The notes below the pieces were generated by a model, which saw only the letters and a program-made list of their open reading frames with translations, did not search any database and was not told where the DNA came from. A stretch of DNA of 64,000 nucleotides from assembly GCF_036059255.1 (NCBI RefSeq), contig NZ_CP107947.1:4526001-4590000 (forward strand), in the 5' to 3' direction. Source of the stretch: Micromonospora sp. NBC_00389 (GTDB lineage Bacteria; Actinomycetota; Actinomycetes; Mycobacteriales; Micromonosporaceae). The position numbers and the translations under genes were made by a program. Every line of letters begins with the position of its first letter. The stretch's first letter is position 1. Below are positions 54,518 to 63,787 of this stretch, piece after piece.

Positions 54518-55042
54518 TCACGGGTCAGTGACCAAGGGTGCGGCGGCCGCCGAGTGTGTTTCGTGAGCTACCTGCCGGCGTAGGCGCGGCTTGTACATGC
54601 CCAGGGCCACGTTGACGGCGAGTAGGACCGCGGCGCCGGCCGGCGCGAGAACGTACAGGATCTGCTGGGTATGCGTGACCGGGTCCGGCGGGGTTGCGGT
54701 CACGGCGTCGCCGGCGCGGCCGAGGCCGGGTACGAGCACGGCCAGCAGCAGGCCGGTGAGGACCACAGTGATACTGCCTTTGATCGTGACCCACCGGTGG
54801 CGGAACGGCTTGAAGGTGGTGATGGCGGCTAGCAGAACGCCGCTCGCGAGGCTGGCGACCGCGAGGGGTGCGGCCAGCCACTGTCCGACCAAGTGTGCGG
54901 CCGGGTAGACGGTGCGGGGGTCGGTTCCGCGCAGGCCGGCGATGCCGAGGGCGAGCAGGGCCAGGTCGGCGCCGAGGACCGCGACGGTGGCGGTGACGTG
55001 GATGGTGAGCAGCAGCATGTGCTCCCGTGGACGCAGGACCAT
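54518..55042 (-). CDS. DUF2269-like four-helix membrane protein
   Basis: The 174-residue protein has four hydrophobic helices. These are LTIHVTATVAVLGADLALLA, the AAPLAVASLASGVLLAAITT region, VTIKGSITVVLTGLLLAVLV and VLAPAGAAVLLAVNVALGMY, followed by a basic tail. The histidine in the first helix and the W-V-T-I-K segment recall DUF2269-type proteins, some of which are haem-containing or export-associated. It is encoded 27 bases downstream of the MMPL exporter on the same strand and probably shares its transcript. Its function is unknown. Confidence 0.75.
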   Translation of the reverse strand: MVLRPREHMLLLTIHVTATVAVLGADLALLALGIAGLRGTDPRTVYPAAHLVGQWLAAPLAVASLASGVLLAAITTFKPFRHRWVTIKGSITVVLTGLLLAVLVPGLGRAGDAVTATPPDPVTHTQQILYVLAPAGAAVLLAVNVALGMYKPRLRRQVAHETHSAAAAPLVTDP

Positions 55043-55069
55043 GGGATATCCCTTTCGGTGGTGGAGGTG

Positions 55070-57250
55070 TCAGCGGGGCTCGCCGGCGTCCGCAAGGGCT
55101 GCCGGGTGAGACTGGGCTTTCGGCGTGCGGTCTTCACCGATGCCGTAGCGGCGGTACAGGGCTGCCAGCGGGCGGGGCGCCCACCAGTTCCACCGGCCGA
55201 GTAGGCGCATGCTGGCCGGGACGAGGAGCGTGCGTACCAGTGCGGCGTCCACGACGATCGCGGTGATCATGCCGACGCCGATGAGTTTGGCGAACACGAC
55301 CTGTCCGGCGGTGAACCCGGCGACCACGATGACGAGCAGCAGCGCGGCGGCGGTGATGATCCGGCCGGTGTGTTGCATGCCGGTGGCGACGGCGGTGGTG
55401 TTGTCGCCGGTGGCGTCCCACTGTTCGCGGATGCGGGAGAGTAGGAACACCTCGTAGTCGGTGGCGAGTCCGAAGAGGACGGCGAGGATGAGGATGGGCA
55501 GGTTGGGTTCGAGGTATCCGGTCGGGGTAAAGCCGAGCCAGCTGGCGAGGTGGCCGTCCTGGAACACCCACACCACGGCACCGAACGATGCGCCGATGGA
55601 GACGAGGTTCATCAGCACCGCCTTGACCGGCAGCAGCAGCGACCCGAACGCGAGGAACAGCAGCACCAGCGTGACCGCGGCCATGATCGCGGCCATCCAC
55701 GGCAGGCGGGACGCCAGGCTGGCCACGAGGTCGATGTCCTGGGCCGGACGGCCGCCGACCAACATCTGGACTCCCACGGATGTGGGCAGGTCGCGGATCG
55801 CCCGGACCGTGTCGTAGGCGACGTCGCCGGTCGGCTCGCCGGTGTAGCTGACCACGACCAGGGTGGTGTCACCGCGGCTGGCGGCGACCTGCGCGCCAGT
55901 GACGCCAGGCAGTGCCCGGACGCGGCCGACGACATCGGCCACCTGCGCGCTGGAGGCCGCCTCGATCAGCACCTGGATCGGGCCGGTCGTAGCACCGGCG
56001 GGGAACTGGGTGGCGATCCGTTCGGCGACGACCCGGGCCGGCGTGCCGGGGGGCAGGACCCGCTCGTCCGCGCCGCCGAAGCGGGCATGCCCGAACGGCA
56101 GCGCCAGCGCGGCGAGCACCGCCAGTACCGCGACCACGTATGGCAGCGGGCGGCGCATCACCGCGTGCGCCAGCTTCGCCCAGCCACCGTGCACAGTGGA
56201 CGCCGCCGGGTGCCGGCGGCGCCACGGCACCGGTACGCGCAGAGCGTTGATGCGCGGGCCGAGGATGGCCAGCAGGGCGGGGAGCACGGTCAGCGCGCCG
56301 AGCATGGCGACCAGCACGGCAGCCATCCCGCCGATGCCCATCGAGCGGAGGAAGATCTGCGGGAAGATCAGCAGGCTGGACAGGGCCAGCGCGATCGTCG
56401 CCCCGGAGACGAGCACGGTACGCCCGGCGGTGGCCATCGTCCCGGCAACCGCCTGCGGGGTGTCGTGGCCGGCGGCGAGTTCTTCCCGGAAGCGGCTGAC
56501 CATGAACAGGGAGTAGTCGATGGCCATGCCCAGACCCAGCAGGGTGATGCTGTTGACCGCGAAGGTGGACACGTCGGTGACAGTGGCGATCAGCCGTGTC
56601 GTGGTGAGCGCGCCGAGGATGGCCAGGATCCCGATCAGCAGCGGCATGCCGGCGGCGACCAGGCCGCCGAAAACGATCACCAGCAGGATCAGGACGATCG
56701 GCATGGCGATGGCCTCGCCACGGGCGATGTCCTGCTCGGTCAGTTCGTCGGCGGTGGCCATCAACGCCACGACACCGCCGACCTGGGTGTCGACCCCGGG
56801 CGCGGGCAACGCCGGCCGCAGCGACCGGTACGCGTCGAGCTTGGCGTCGTCGCTCGTGGCGCGCAGCGTGATCGCCGCGTAGGTGGCGTGCCGGTCGGTG
56901 GAGACCAGCAGCGGCGAGCCGGTGTCGTAGAAGTCGACCACCTTGGCGACCTCGGGGCGCTGCCGCAGCGCGGCCAGGGTCGCGGTCACCGGATCCCGCA
57001 GCCCCGACGCGTCGACGGTGGCGACGGGGTTGGAGTACAGCACCACCAGATCGGGGCTCTGGGCGCCCAGCTCCACGGTGATCCGTTGTGCTGTTTGGGC
57101 CGATTCGCTGCCGGGGGCGTCGAAGCCGCCGCTGGACAGCGCGCCGAAAACCCCCGTGCCCCAACCCCCGCCGACCACCGCTAGCGCCAGGGCGCCGGCG
57201 AGCACCCACCACCGAACCTGGACCACGGTGCGACCCCACCAGCTGAACAT
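55070..57250 (-). CDS. MMPL-family RND transporter
   Basis: The 726-residue exporter has the MMPL layout: helix 1, a large extracytoplasmic loop, a five-helix bundle (GEAIAMPIVLILLVIVFGGL, SITLLGLGMAIDYSLFMVSR), a second loop, and a second bundle (FGLATDYEVFLLSRIREQWD). The two GMAIDYSLF- and ATDYEVFL-type motifs carry the proton-relay aspartate-tyrosine pairs. Such proteins export lipids or drugs. ATG 57250 gives the normal N-terminus (FSWWGRTVVQVRWWVLAGAL) and has GGTGG upstream, while the frame to 57373 is an extension. The gene diverges from a two-component system, which probably controls it. Confidence 0.9.
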   Translation of the reverse strand: MFSWWGRTVVQVRWWVLAGALALAVVGGGWGTGVFGALSSGGFDAPGSESAQTAQRITVELGAQSPDLVVLYSNPVATVDASGLRDPVTATLAALRQRPEVAKVVDFYDTGSPLLVSTDRHATYAAITLRATSDDAKLDAYRSLRPALPAPGVDTQVGGVVALMATADELTEQDIARGEAIAMPIVLILLVIVFGGLVAAGMPLLIGILAILGALTTTRLIATVTDVSTFAVNSITLLGLGMAIDYSLFMVSRFREELAAGHDTPQAVAGTMATAGRTVLVSGATIALALSSLLIFPQIFLRSMGIGGMAAVLVAMLGALTVLPALLAILGPRINALRVPVPWRRRHPAASTVHGGWAKLAHAVMRRPLPYVVAVLAVLAALALPFGHARFGGADERVLPPGTPARVVAERIATQFPAGATTGPIQVLIEAASSAQVADVVGRVRALPGVTGAQVAASRGDTTLVVVSYTGEPTGDVAYDTVRAIRDLPTSVGVQMLVGGRPAQDIDLVASLASRLPWMAAIMAAVTLVLLFLAFGSLLLPVKAVLMNLVSIGASFGAVVWVFQDGHLASWLGFTPTGYLEPNLPILILAVLFGLATDYEVFLLSRIREQWDATGDNTTAVATGMQHTGRIITAAALLLVIVVAGFTAGQVVFAKLIGVGMITAIVVDAALVRTLLVPASMRLLGRWNWWAPRPLAALYRRYGIGEDRTPKAQSHPAALADAGEPR

Positions 57251-57483
57251 CGATACCACCCGTTCCCTCAGATCGAGACCCGAACGCCACTGCCCTGCGA
57301 TGCGATCCTGCGGCGGGAACAGGGTCCGGGGCGTCACCCGGCAAGCGGCACCGGGTACGGCGGCGCGCGTCATTCCGTCCGGGACCAGCTACGTGGCGGA
57401 CCGCAGCGTGCGGACCGGGGAGGCGCCCGGCGGCGTACGCCGCCGGGCGGGTGGGCGTACGCGCCTCGACGTAGTCGACTACC

Positions 57484-57504
57484 GCGCTGGGCCGATCCCA
57501 GCGC
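57484..57504. promoter_or_regulatory. Perfect inverted repeat in the exporter/two-component divergent region
   Basis: GCGCTGGG-CCGAT-CCCAGCGC lies 26 bases before the kinase start, and the palindrome GTAGTCGACTAC lies just upstream at 57471-57482. Both are in the 280-base region between the divergent exporter and kinase genes. They are candidate binding sites for the response regulator or leader hairpins. Confidence 0.5.
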
Positions 57505-57529
57505 TCCGACCCACCGGTACCATCGGCGC

Positions 57530-58711
57530 ATGGGCGGCATTGTCACCCGGCTGCGCCTGCCCGCGATGGTGCAGGACATCCTCCTCGCGGTCTTCGTCGC
57601 GTACTTCCAGATCCGCGGCACCCTGCTGGTCGCCGTCGGCGACCCGGCCCGATCGCTGGCGCAGCCGCACCAGGTCGGCTACCTGTTGCTGGCCGGCACC
57701 GGTCTGGTCCTGTTGGCCCGGCGGCGTTTCCCGGTCGTGGTGTTCGCCGCCCTGGCGGCGGCCAGCGTCGGGTACTACCTGGCCGGCTACCCCGACGGGC
57801 CCGGCTGGGTCAGCCTGTTCATCGCCGCGTACAGCCTGGCCGCGTACGGCGACGGGCACCGGTCACTACAGATCATCACGGCCACGCTCGCGGGGCTGAG
57901 TGTGGTGTGGCTGCTCACCGCGGACCTGAGCCCGCTGAGCGCGGCTGGCTGGGTGTTCTTCCGGATCGGGGCCGCCGTCATGGCCGCGGCGCTCGGCGAG
58001 TCGGTCCGCACCCGGCGGGTCATCGCCGAGGAGGCCATCGAGCGGGCCGAGCGGGCCGAACGCACCAAGGAGACCGAGGCCCGCCAGCGGGTGGACGCCG
58101 AACGGCTGCGCATCGCCCGCGACGTCCACGACACCGTCGCGCACTCCCTCGCCGTCATCAACGTGCACGCCGGGGTCACCGCACACATGCTCGACAGACA
58201 CCCCGAGCAGGCCCGCGACACGCTGGTCACGATCGAGCAGACCAGCGCCCAGGCCCTGCATGAGCTGCGCACCACCCTCGGCATGCTCCGCGACGGCGAC
58301 GACGACCGTAGCCCCACCCCAGGTTTGGGCCAGCTCGACCAGCTCACCGCGATGGCCCGCGACGCCGGCCTCGATGTCACCGTTGACGTGCACGGCCCGC
58401 CTCGTGAGCTGCCCAGCGCCGTGGACCACACCGCCTACCGCATCCTGCAGGAATCGGTCACCAACGCGATCCGCCACGCCGGCCCCGCCCACGTCACCAT
58501 CGGGCTCGCCTACCGCGACAGCGACCTGCTGATCCGGGTCACCGACGACGGCCCTGGCCCACGGAGCAGCGCCGACGGGCGGGGAATCGTCGGGATGCGC
58601 GAACGGGCCGCGCTGCTCGGTGGCCGCCTCACTGCGGCACCCTGCCCCGGTGGCGGGTTCGAGGTCACCGCCGACCTGCCGCTGGCGCCCGACCAGGCGG
58701 CACACCGGTGA
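57530..58711 (+). CDS. NarL-type sensor histidine kinase
   Basis: The 393-residue kinase has four or five N-terminal membrane helices with very short loops. A coiled linker (EEAIERAERAERTKETEARQ) leads to a HisKA_3 dimerisation helix with the phosphoacceptor histidine (IARDVHDTVAHSLAVINVHA). The HATPase domain has the N-box ILQESVTNAIRHAG, then DDGPGP and GIVGMRERAALLGG. Kinases of this type sense membrane stress or cell-wall-active compounds, with the signal read in the membrane. ATG 57530 follows the hairpin described upstream. The stop overlaps the regulator start (GTGA). Confidence 0.9.
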   Translation: MGGIVTRLRLPAMVQDILLAVFVAYFQIRGTLLVAVGDPARSLAQPHQVGYLLLAGTGLVLLARRRFPVVVFAALAAASVGYYLAGYPDGPGWVSLFIAAYSLAAYGDGHRSLQIITATLAGLSVVWLLTADLSPLSAAGWVFFRIGAAVMAAALGESVRTRRVIAEEAIERAERAERTKETEARQRVDAERLRIARDVHDTVAHSLAVINVHAGVTAHMLDRHPEQARDTLVTIEQTSAQALHELRTTLGMLRDGDDDRSPTPGLGQLDQLTAMARDAGLDVTVDVHGPPRELPSAVDHTAYRILQESVTNAIRHAGPAHVTIGLAYRDSDLLIRVTDDGPGPRSSADGRGIVGMRERAALLGGRLTAAPCPGGGFEVTADLPLAPDQAAHR

Positions 58712-59436
58712 CCCCGCCCGCTCACCCCGCCGAGCCGAACTCGCCACCCGTCGTGCCCGCGGGCCAGGCGATCACGGTGCTGCTCGCCGACGACCAGGCC
58801 CTGGTCCGCTCCGGTTTCAAGATGCTCCTCGACGCCGAAGCCGACATCACCGTCGTCGGCGAGGCCGCCACCGGCGCCGAGGCCGTCACACTGGCCCGCG
58901 CCCACCGGCCCCACGTGGTGCTCATGGATATCCGCATGCCCGTCCTGGACGGCATCGACGCCACCCGGCAGATCGCCACCACCCGCGGCCTGCAGACCGT
59001 CCGCATCCTGATCCTGACCACCTACGACACCGACGCCTACGTCTACGACGCCCTGGCCGCCGGTGCCAGCGGCTTCCTGCTCAAAGACGCCGGCCCGGCC
59101 GAGCTGCTGCACGCCATCCGCGTCATCGCCGCCGGCGACGCGCTGCTCGCCCCCAGGATCACCCGCCGACTTATCGCCCAGTTCACCGCCGCCCGCACCG
59201 CCCACTACACGGCCGAACACCGTCTGGCCGTGCTCACCCACCGCGAACGGGAGGTCCTCGCCCTGGTCGGACAGGGCCTGAGCAACGACGAGATCGCCGC
59301 CACGCTGACTCTTAGCTCGGCCACCGCCCGCACCCACGTCAGCCGCGCCATGGTCAAACTCGGGGCCCGCGACCGCGCCCAACTCGTCGTCATCGCCTAC
59401 CAGACCGGGCTGGTCACGCCCGGCCCACTGCCCTGA
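58708..59436 (+). CDS. NarL/LuxR-type response regulator
   Basis: The 242-residue regulator has a receiver domain with the acidic pair in LLADDQALVRSG, the phosphorylated aspartate in VVLMDIRMPVLDGIDATRQI, threonine in ILTTYDTDAY and lysine in FLLKDAGP. A LuxR-type helix-turn-helix follows (LTHREREVLALVGQGLSNDE, then SSATARTHVSRAMVKLGARD). A GTG start overlaps the kinase stop by four bases and adds a proline-rich leader of about 25 residues. It probably regulates the divergent MMPL exporter. Confidence 0.92.
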   Translation: MTPPAHPAEPNSPPVVPAGQAITVLLADDQALVRSGFKMLLDAEADITVVGEAATGAEAVTLARAHRPHVVLMDIRMPVLDGIDATRQIATTRGLQTVRILILTTYDTDAYVYDALAAGASGFLLKDAGPAELLHAIRVIAAGDALLAPRITRRLIAQFTAARTAHYTAEHRLAVLTHREREVLALVGQGLSNDEIAATLTLSSATARTHVSRAMVKLGARDRAQLVVIAYQTGLVTPGPLP

Positions 59437-59448
59437 CCTCGGACCAGA

Positions 59449-59838
59449 TCACCCATCGTGAGATCGCTCGACGTGGGTGGCACTCGGCTCAGTGTCGACC
59501 GGACCAGCCGTCGTGCCGCCCCTGACAACGCTCCGGGCCCGCCAGGCGAGAATCACGGCGCCGGTGAGGACCGCCGTGAACGCGACGGCGACGGCGATCG
59601 CGCCGAGCTGGTCGACGCCATCGGCAAGCCACCCCTGCAGCGTGACGACGGCGGCGATAACCGGGTCCGCGACGTCGCGCCCACGCAGCAGGCGCAGCTC
59701 ATACCGGCCGTAGTAGGCGACGTACCCGCCGGCCAGCAGCACGACCGCGCCGCCGGCACGGGATACCACCGGCGCGAGACGGCGCAGGCGAGAAATCACC
59801 GAACTGCCCGCCACCGCCACCGCCTGTACCGCTCGGAA
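59449..59838 (-). pseudogene. CcdA-like cytochrome c biogenesis protein, C-terminal fragment
   Basis: The minus-strand frame encodes SVISRLRRLAPVVSRAGGAV, VLLAGGYVAYYGRYELRLLR and a final helix (LGAIAVAVAFTAVLTGAVIL), as at the C-terminus of actinobacterial CcdA/DsbD-type thiol transporters. The helices with the redox cysteines are absent. The fragment ends a few dozen bases from the inverted repeat of the IS element at 59882, so insertion or deletion removed the 5' part. The intact protein would pass electrons across the membrane for cytochrome c maturation. Confidence 0.7.
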
Positions 59839-59881
59839 ACCCGGTTTTGGCCTCTGAGGTTCGGTTCTGTGCGGCCCGGCT

Positions 59882-61077
59882 AGCCTGTGGGGTGCCGAAA
59901 CCGTGTTGCCAGGTGCTGATCAGGGCTTCTACGCGGCTCGATCGTACTCGTTGATCAAGCCGCCGAGGACCGGTCGGCGCTTGATCCGTTCGGGCCCAGG
60001 TCGGTGATGGGCCGATCCGGGCGTGGTGGTCGCAGGTCCAGCGCCCGGTGTGGCCGCCGCCCGTTGTAGTGCCGGGCGTATTCGCCGGGGACGCGGCGCA
60101 AGTGCTCTGCACCGGTGATGAGCATCCGATCGGTCACCTCCGAGCGGACGGTACGCACGAACCGTTCCGCATAGGCGTTCGCCCTCGGGCTGCGCGGCGG
60201 GATCTTGCATGCGGTGATCCCAGCATCGGCGAGGACAGCGTCGAAGGCGGTGGTGAACTGCCCGGCCCGGTCCCGGATCAGAACCTTGAAACGGTCGGTG
60301 CGGTCGCCCAGGTCGATGAGCAGATTCCTGGCCTGTTGCGTGGTCCAGGCCCCGTCAGGGTTGGCGGTGACGCCCAGGATGTGCACGTAGCGGGTGCCGA
60401 CCTCGATTACGAAGAACACATACACCCGGCGGAGCGTCACCGCGCAGTCCACATGGAAGAAGTCGCACGCCAGCGTCGTTGCGGCCTGTGTGCGCAGGCA
60501 TTGACGCCAGGTGGTGCCGTCGTGACGGACCGGCGCTGCGGGGATGCCCGCACGGGCAAGGATCCGGCGGATCGTGGAGGCGCCGAGGCGGTGGCCGAGG
60601 CCGCGCAATTCGCCTCGGATTCTTTGGTAGCCCCAGCCTGGATTGTCCCTGGCAAGGTGCTCCACCAGTGCTACGACCGTCGGGTCGGTTGGCGGTCGAC
60701 CGGCCCGTTGCGGGTAGGTCCAGTGGCGGGCCACAAGCCGGCGATGCCAGGCCAGAACCGTGGCCGGAGTGACGAGCCGGTGCGCCCGCAACACCCGGGG
60801 CAGGTGCCGGATCAAGGCCGCGAGGACAGCTCGATCCGCCCAGTTCAGTCGTGGCTTCGGATGCTGCCGTCGCAGGACCGTGTTCTCGTGGCGCAGGACA
60901 AGGATCTCCACCTCCTTGGCCGACGGTGTCCGGGTGAACAGGATCAGCCAACCGGCGACCCGGCAGACTACGAGATACAGCAGACGAAACCCCACGATCA
61001 CGATCATCGCCCACGACGCCGGGCATCGCGTTCACCCAGTTCAGCGACCTTGGCCCAGTTTTGGTACCCCACAGGCT
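59882..61077 (-). mobile_element. Integrase-core insertion sequence (IS481/IS3-like)
   Basis: Imperfect terminal repeats are AGCCTGTGGGGTGCCGAAAC at 59882 and, inverted, AGCCTGTGGGGTACCAAAAC ending at 61077. They bound 1196 bases with one minus-strand transposase. No target duplication was evident by eye. A remnant of the same kind of element lies at 36415-36600. Confidence 0.78.
59955..61007 (-). CDS. Integrase-core transposase with an altered C-terminus
   Basis: The 350-residue protein begins with a hydrophobic stretch (VGFRLLYLVVCRVAGWLILF), then EVEILVLRHENTVLRRQHPK, an HTH part (RAHRLVTPATVLAWHRRLVA, then NPGWGYQRIRGELRGLGHRL) and the rve core. The core carries LACDFFHVDC, IRDRAGQFTTAFDAVLADAG and SPRANAYAERFVRTVRSEV (DDE). 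The family ending (RRPVLGGLINEYDRAA) is present in another frame at about 59939-59990, so one frameshift near the end has replaced the last 15 residues. The catalytic residues remain intact, so activity is possible. Confidence 0.85.
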   Translation of the reverse strand: MIVIVGFRLLYLVVCRVAGWLILFTRTPSAKEVEILVLRHENTVLRRQHPKPRLNWADRAVLAALIRHLPRVLRAHRLVTPATVLAWHRRLVARHWTYPQRAGRPPTDPTVVALVEHLARDNPGWGYQRIRGELRGLGHRLGASTIRRILARAGIPAAPVRHDGTTWRQCLRTQAATTLACDFFHVDCAVTLRRVYVFFVIEVGTRYVHILGVTANPDGAWTTQQARNLLIDLGDRTDRFKVLIRDRAGQFTTAFDAVLADAGITACKIPPRSPRANAYAERFVRTVRSEVTDRMLITGAEHLRRVPGEYARHYNGRRPHRALDLRPPRPDRPITDLGPNGSSADRSSAA

Positions 61078-61112
61078 GACCAGCGCACGGCAGGACAGTC
61101 CTCCGCCTGTTG

Positions 61113-63689
61113 CTATCGCGTCACGTGATCGGGGCTGCCACCAAGGCGGCTTGAGGGGTGCTCCTGACCCTTCTGCGCACTGACCTTTGCCGCTGTTACG
61201 AACCGCGCCAGCCGCCGGGCGAGTACCGCGCACGCGATGCCAACGGCCAGGGATACGGCCAGCGCCGCCGACCGCGACCAGGGGCCGATGACCGGCATCA
61301 CCTGCCAGTGGGTGAGGTAGATCCAGAGTGAGCTGGCGGCCAGTACGGCGGCCGCCCGATTGATGGCCGGCCGGCTCGGCAGCCGCGGCACCCAGACCAG
61401 CAGGGCGAAGCCGGCGACGATGAACGCCTCGCGGAACGGTTCGCCGAACAGGCCCGGCACCGTGAGCGCCGCCGCGGCGGTGACAGCCACCCGCTGGGCG
61501 GTCCGGGCGGCGCGGGCTGCGGCCCAGCCGAGCGCGAAGAGCCAGCACACCACCAGGGCCGACGGGACGTAGCCGAACGTGGCGAGGCCGGGCAGGTCGT
61601 ACCGGGTGATCAGGCCGAGGGCAGCGAGCGCCAGCGGCAGGCCGAACGGGTACCGCCGTTCGATCCGGTCCACGGCCGGCACGGCGATCAGCGCGGTCGT
61701 CGCCAGCAGGATGTGGACCAGCGCCTCGATGAACCAGAACTGCCACTCCGTGGCGCCGTCGTGCGGGCCGAGGACGCTGTTGAGCAGCAGCACGTTGGTC
61801 AGCGTGTAGTCGCCGGTGACCGCCCCGGCCAGGGCGATGAAGGCCACCGACGGCAGCATGATCCGGCCGACCGAACGTACGACGGCGCGTACCCGCTCCC
61901 GCCGGGCCGCGGTGGTGAGCTGGAACCGGGCGAAGTTGAACCCCGCTACGGCGAGCAGCAGGTGCGCCCCGCCCTTGACGGTGAAGACGGGAATGTGCGA
62001 GCCGACGATGACCACGATCGCCAGCGCCCGCAGGGCCACGCTGGTCTCCAGCACGCGGCGCCGAGTCGGGCGGGCCGGCGCGGGTCGGGCCAGCTCCTGG
62101 ATCGGCGTGATGTGCCAGTCGGCGGGCAGGCCGCCGAGGAGTTGTTCGAGGCGGACCGACATCTCGACGTACGACAGGGAATCGCCGCCCAGGTCGACGA
62201 AGCTGTCGTCAGCGCTGACGCCGGGCTGGTCGAGCAGGTCGGCGTAGAGCCGGCAGAGCTGCTCGGTCCCCACGCCGGGCGCGTCCACGGCGGAGACCGG
62301 CGGAGGAGCGGTGGTGAGGGCCTGGACCGCCGCCAGGTCCGGCTTGCCGTTGCCGAGCCGGGGCAGCTCGGCCAGCAGGTGCACCCGGACCACCCGGGCG
62401 GGCAGCCCCGCCGCGGCGGCGGCCAGGCGCCGTACCCGCTCGGGCCGGTGACCGCCGGCCGCCGCCACCACCAGCTCGCAATCCGTCCCGACGCAGTACG
62501 CCTCGACGCCCGCCACCCGGAGTCGATCCTCCACCCGTCGCGGATCGACCCGTAGGCCGAAGATCTTTACGAAGTCCGCGGTCCGCCCGACGATCTCGTA
62601 GAGCCCGTCCGGTCCACGCCGGGCGACGTCCCCGGTGGGCAGCTTCTCGACGGTGCGCCCCAGCGCCAGGTCGCTCGGCCGTTGCGCGTAGCCCAGCATC
62701 ACGTTTGGCCCGGCGTAGACCAGCTCGCCCGTGTCCGGCTCGGGCCGGTCCGGCAGCGCGCGCAGCCGGAAGGCCCCGCCCGGGATCGGCACACCGATCG
62801 CCTCCGGCCGGCGCTCGGCCAGCTCCGGCGGCAGGTACGCCATCCGGGCGGTGGCCTCGGTCTGGCCGTACATAACGAAGAACCGCCAGCCCTGGCGGCG
62901 GCCGAGGGCGGCGTACCGGGCCACCCGCTCCGGGTCGAGCCGGCCCCCGGCCTGGGTGACGTAACGCAGGTGGGGCAGGCGCATCCGGTCGAAGCCGACC
63001 CGGTCCAGCAGGTCGAAGGTGTACGGCACACCCGCCAGGCTGGTGCCGCGCTCGGCCCGGAACAGCTCCCAGAAGCAGCGGTCGGTGACCGAGAGCCCGG
63101 TGAGGATGAGCGCCGCCCCGCGCAGCAGGTGGCTGTTCACCACCGACAGGCCGTAGCAGTAGTGCAGCGGCAGCGTGGTGGCGGCCCGGTCGGTGTCGCG
63201 GATGTCCAGGTACTCGGCGATCGCCTCGGCGTTGGCCTGAAGGTTCGCCGACGAGAGCCGGACCAGCTTGGGTGAGCCGGTCGACCCGGAGGTGCTGAGC
63301 AGCAGCGCCAGGTCGGGGTGCAGCTCGTGCCTGGTGCCCGGGCGCCGCTCGTCCACCACGAGCTGCCCGTCCACGCGGCGGATCACCACGTCCGGGTCGT
63401 ACGCGCGGGTCAGCTCTGTGGTGGCGGGGTTGTGGTCGCCGGGCACCAGCAGCAGGGGATGCCCGCCGGCCAGCGCCGCCAGGTACGCGACCAGCTCGTC
63501 GACCCGGTTCGCGCCGGCAAGCAGCACCAGCCGGCGGGTCGTGCCGAGCCGGGCGGCCAACGAGCCGACTCGCGCGGCGAGCTCGGCGTAGCTCAGCCGG
63601 CCGTCGGCGGTGATCACAGCCGGCCGGTCGCCGTGCCCCGCCAGGGCACGGACGAACAGCGCCGGCCCGATGTCGGGGAGGACGCGCAT
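61113..63689 (-). CDS. Adenylation - carrier protein - membrane acyltransferase (AT3) fusion
   Basis: The 858-residue protein has three parts. Residues 1-455 are an AMP-forming adenylation domain with A3 (STSGSTGSPKLVRLSS, 132-147), A5 (MYGQTEAT, 273-280), A7/A8 (TGDVARRGPDGLYEIVGRTA, DFVKIFGLRVDPRRVED) and the A10 lysine (GNGKPD, 446-451). Residues 475-540 are a carrier domain with the phosphopantetheine serine at 504 (DLGGDSLSY). Residues 549-835 are an acyltransferase-3 domain of about ten helices with a catalytic-type histidine (565). It probably activates an acid, loads it on the carrier and transfers it to a partner at the membrane. An iron box lies just upstream. Confidence 0.88.
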   Translation of the reverse strand: MRVLPDIGPALFVRALAGHGDRPAVITADGRLSYAELAARVGSLAARLGTTRRLVLLAGANRVDELVAYLAALAGGHPLLLVPGDHNPATTELTRAYDPDVVIRRVDGQLVVDERRPGTRHELHPDLALLLSTSGSTGSPKLVRLSSANLQANAEAIAEYLDIRDTDRAATTLPLHYCYGLSVVNSHLLRGAALILTGLSVTDRCFWELFRAERGTSLAGVPYTFDLLDRVGFDRMRLPHLRYVTQAGGRLDPERVARYAALGRRQGWRFFVMYGQTEATARMAYLPPELAERRPEAIGVPIPGGAFRLRALPDRPEPDTGELVYAGPNVMLGYAQRPSDLALGRTVEKLPTGDVARRGPDGLYEIVGRTADFVKIFGLRVDPRRVEDRLRVAGVEAYCVGTDCELVVAAAGGHRPERVRRLAAAAAGLPARVVRVHLLAELPRLGNGKPDLAAVQALTTAPPPVSAVDAPGVGTEQLCRLYADLLDQPGVSADDSFVDLGGDSLSYVEMSVRLEQLLGGLPADWHITPIQELARPAPARPTRRRVLETSVALRALAIVVIVGSHIPVFTVKGGAHLLLAVAGFNFARFQLTTAARRERVRAVVRSVGRIMLPSVAFIALAGAVTGDYTLTNVLLLNSVLGPHDGATEWQFWFIEALVHILLATTALIAVPAVDRIERRYPFGLPLALAALGLITRYDLPGLATFGYVPSALVVCWLFALGWAAARAARTAQRVAVTAAAALTVPGLFGEPFREAFIVAGFALLVWVPRLPSRPAINRAAAVLAASSLWIYLTHWQVMPVIGPWSRSAALAVSLAVGIACAVLARRLARFVTAAKVSAQKGQEHPSSRLGGSPDHVTR

Positions 63690-63699
63690 GGCCGACAGA

Positions 63700-63718
63700 T
63701 TAGGGCAGCCTCACCTAA
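63700..63718 (-). promoter_or_regulatory. Iron box (IdeR/DmdR/DtxR operator)
   Basis: TTAGGGCAGCCTCACCTAA agrees with the DtxR-family iron-box consensus TTAGGTTAGGCTAACCTAA at 15 of 19 positions and keeps both TTAGG/CCTAA half-site ends. It lies 11-29 bases before the ATG of the adenylation-carrier-acyltransferase gene, where a bound repressor would block transcription under iron sufficiency. Confidence 0.75.
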
Positions 63719-63787
63719 GAAGAAAGCGGAGGTGGCCTGCGTCATCTCTTGGAAGGCGGGGGACCCGCCGTAGCACCGTCGGACGAG

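Noticed and set aside
55550..57184. Plus-strand frame of 544 codons rich in H, Q, D, R
   Set aside because: It is the complement of the MMPL transporter gene with no recognisable motif.
63756..63770. Hairpin GGCGGG-GGA-CCCGCC as terminator of the ABC gene
   Set aside because: The loop of three is tight and the stem short. It may act weakly, but evidence is too thin to list.
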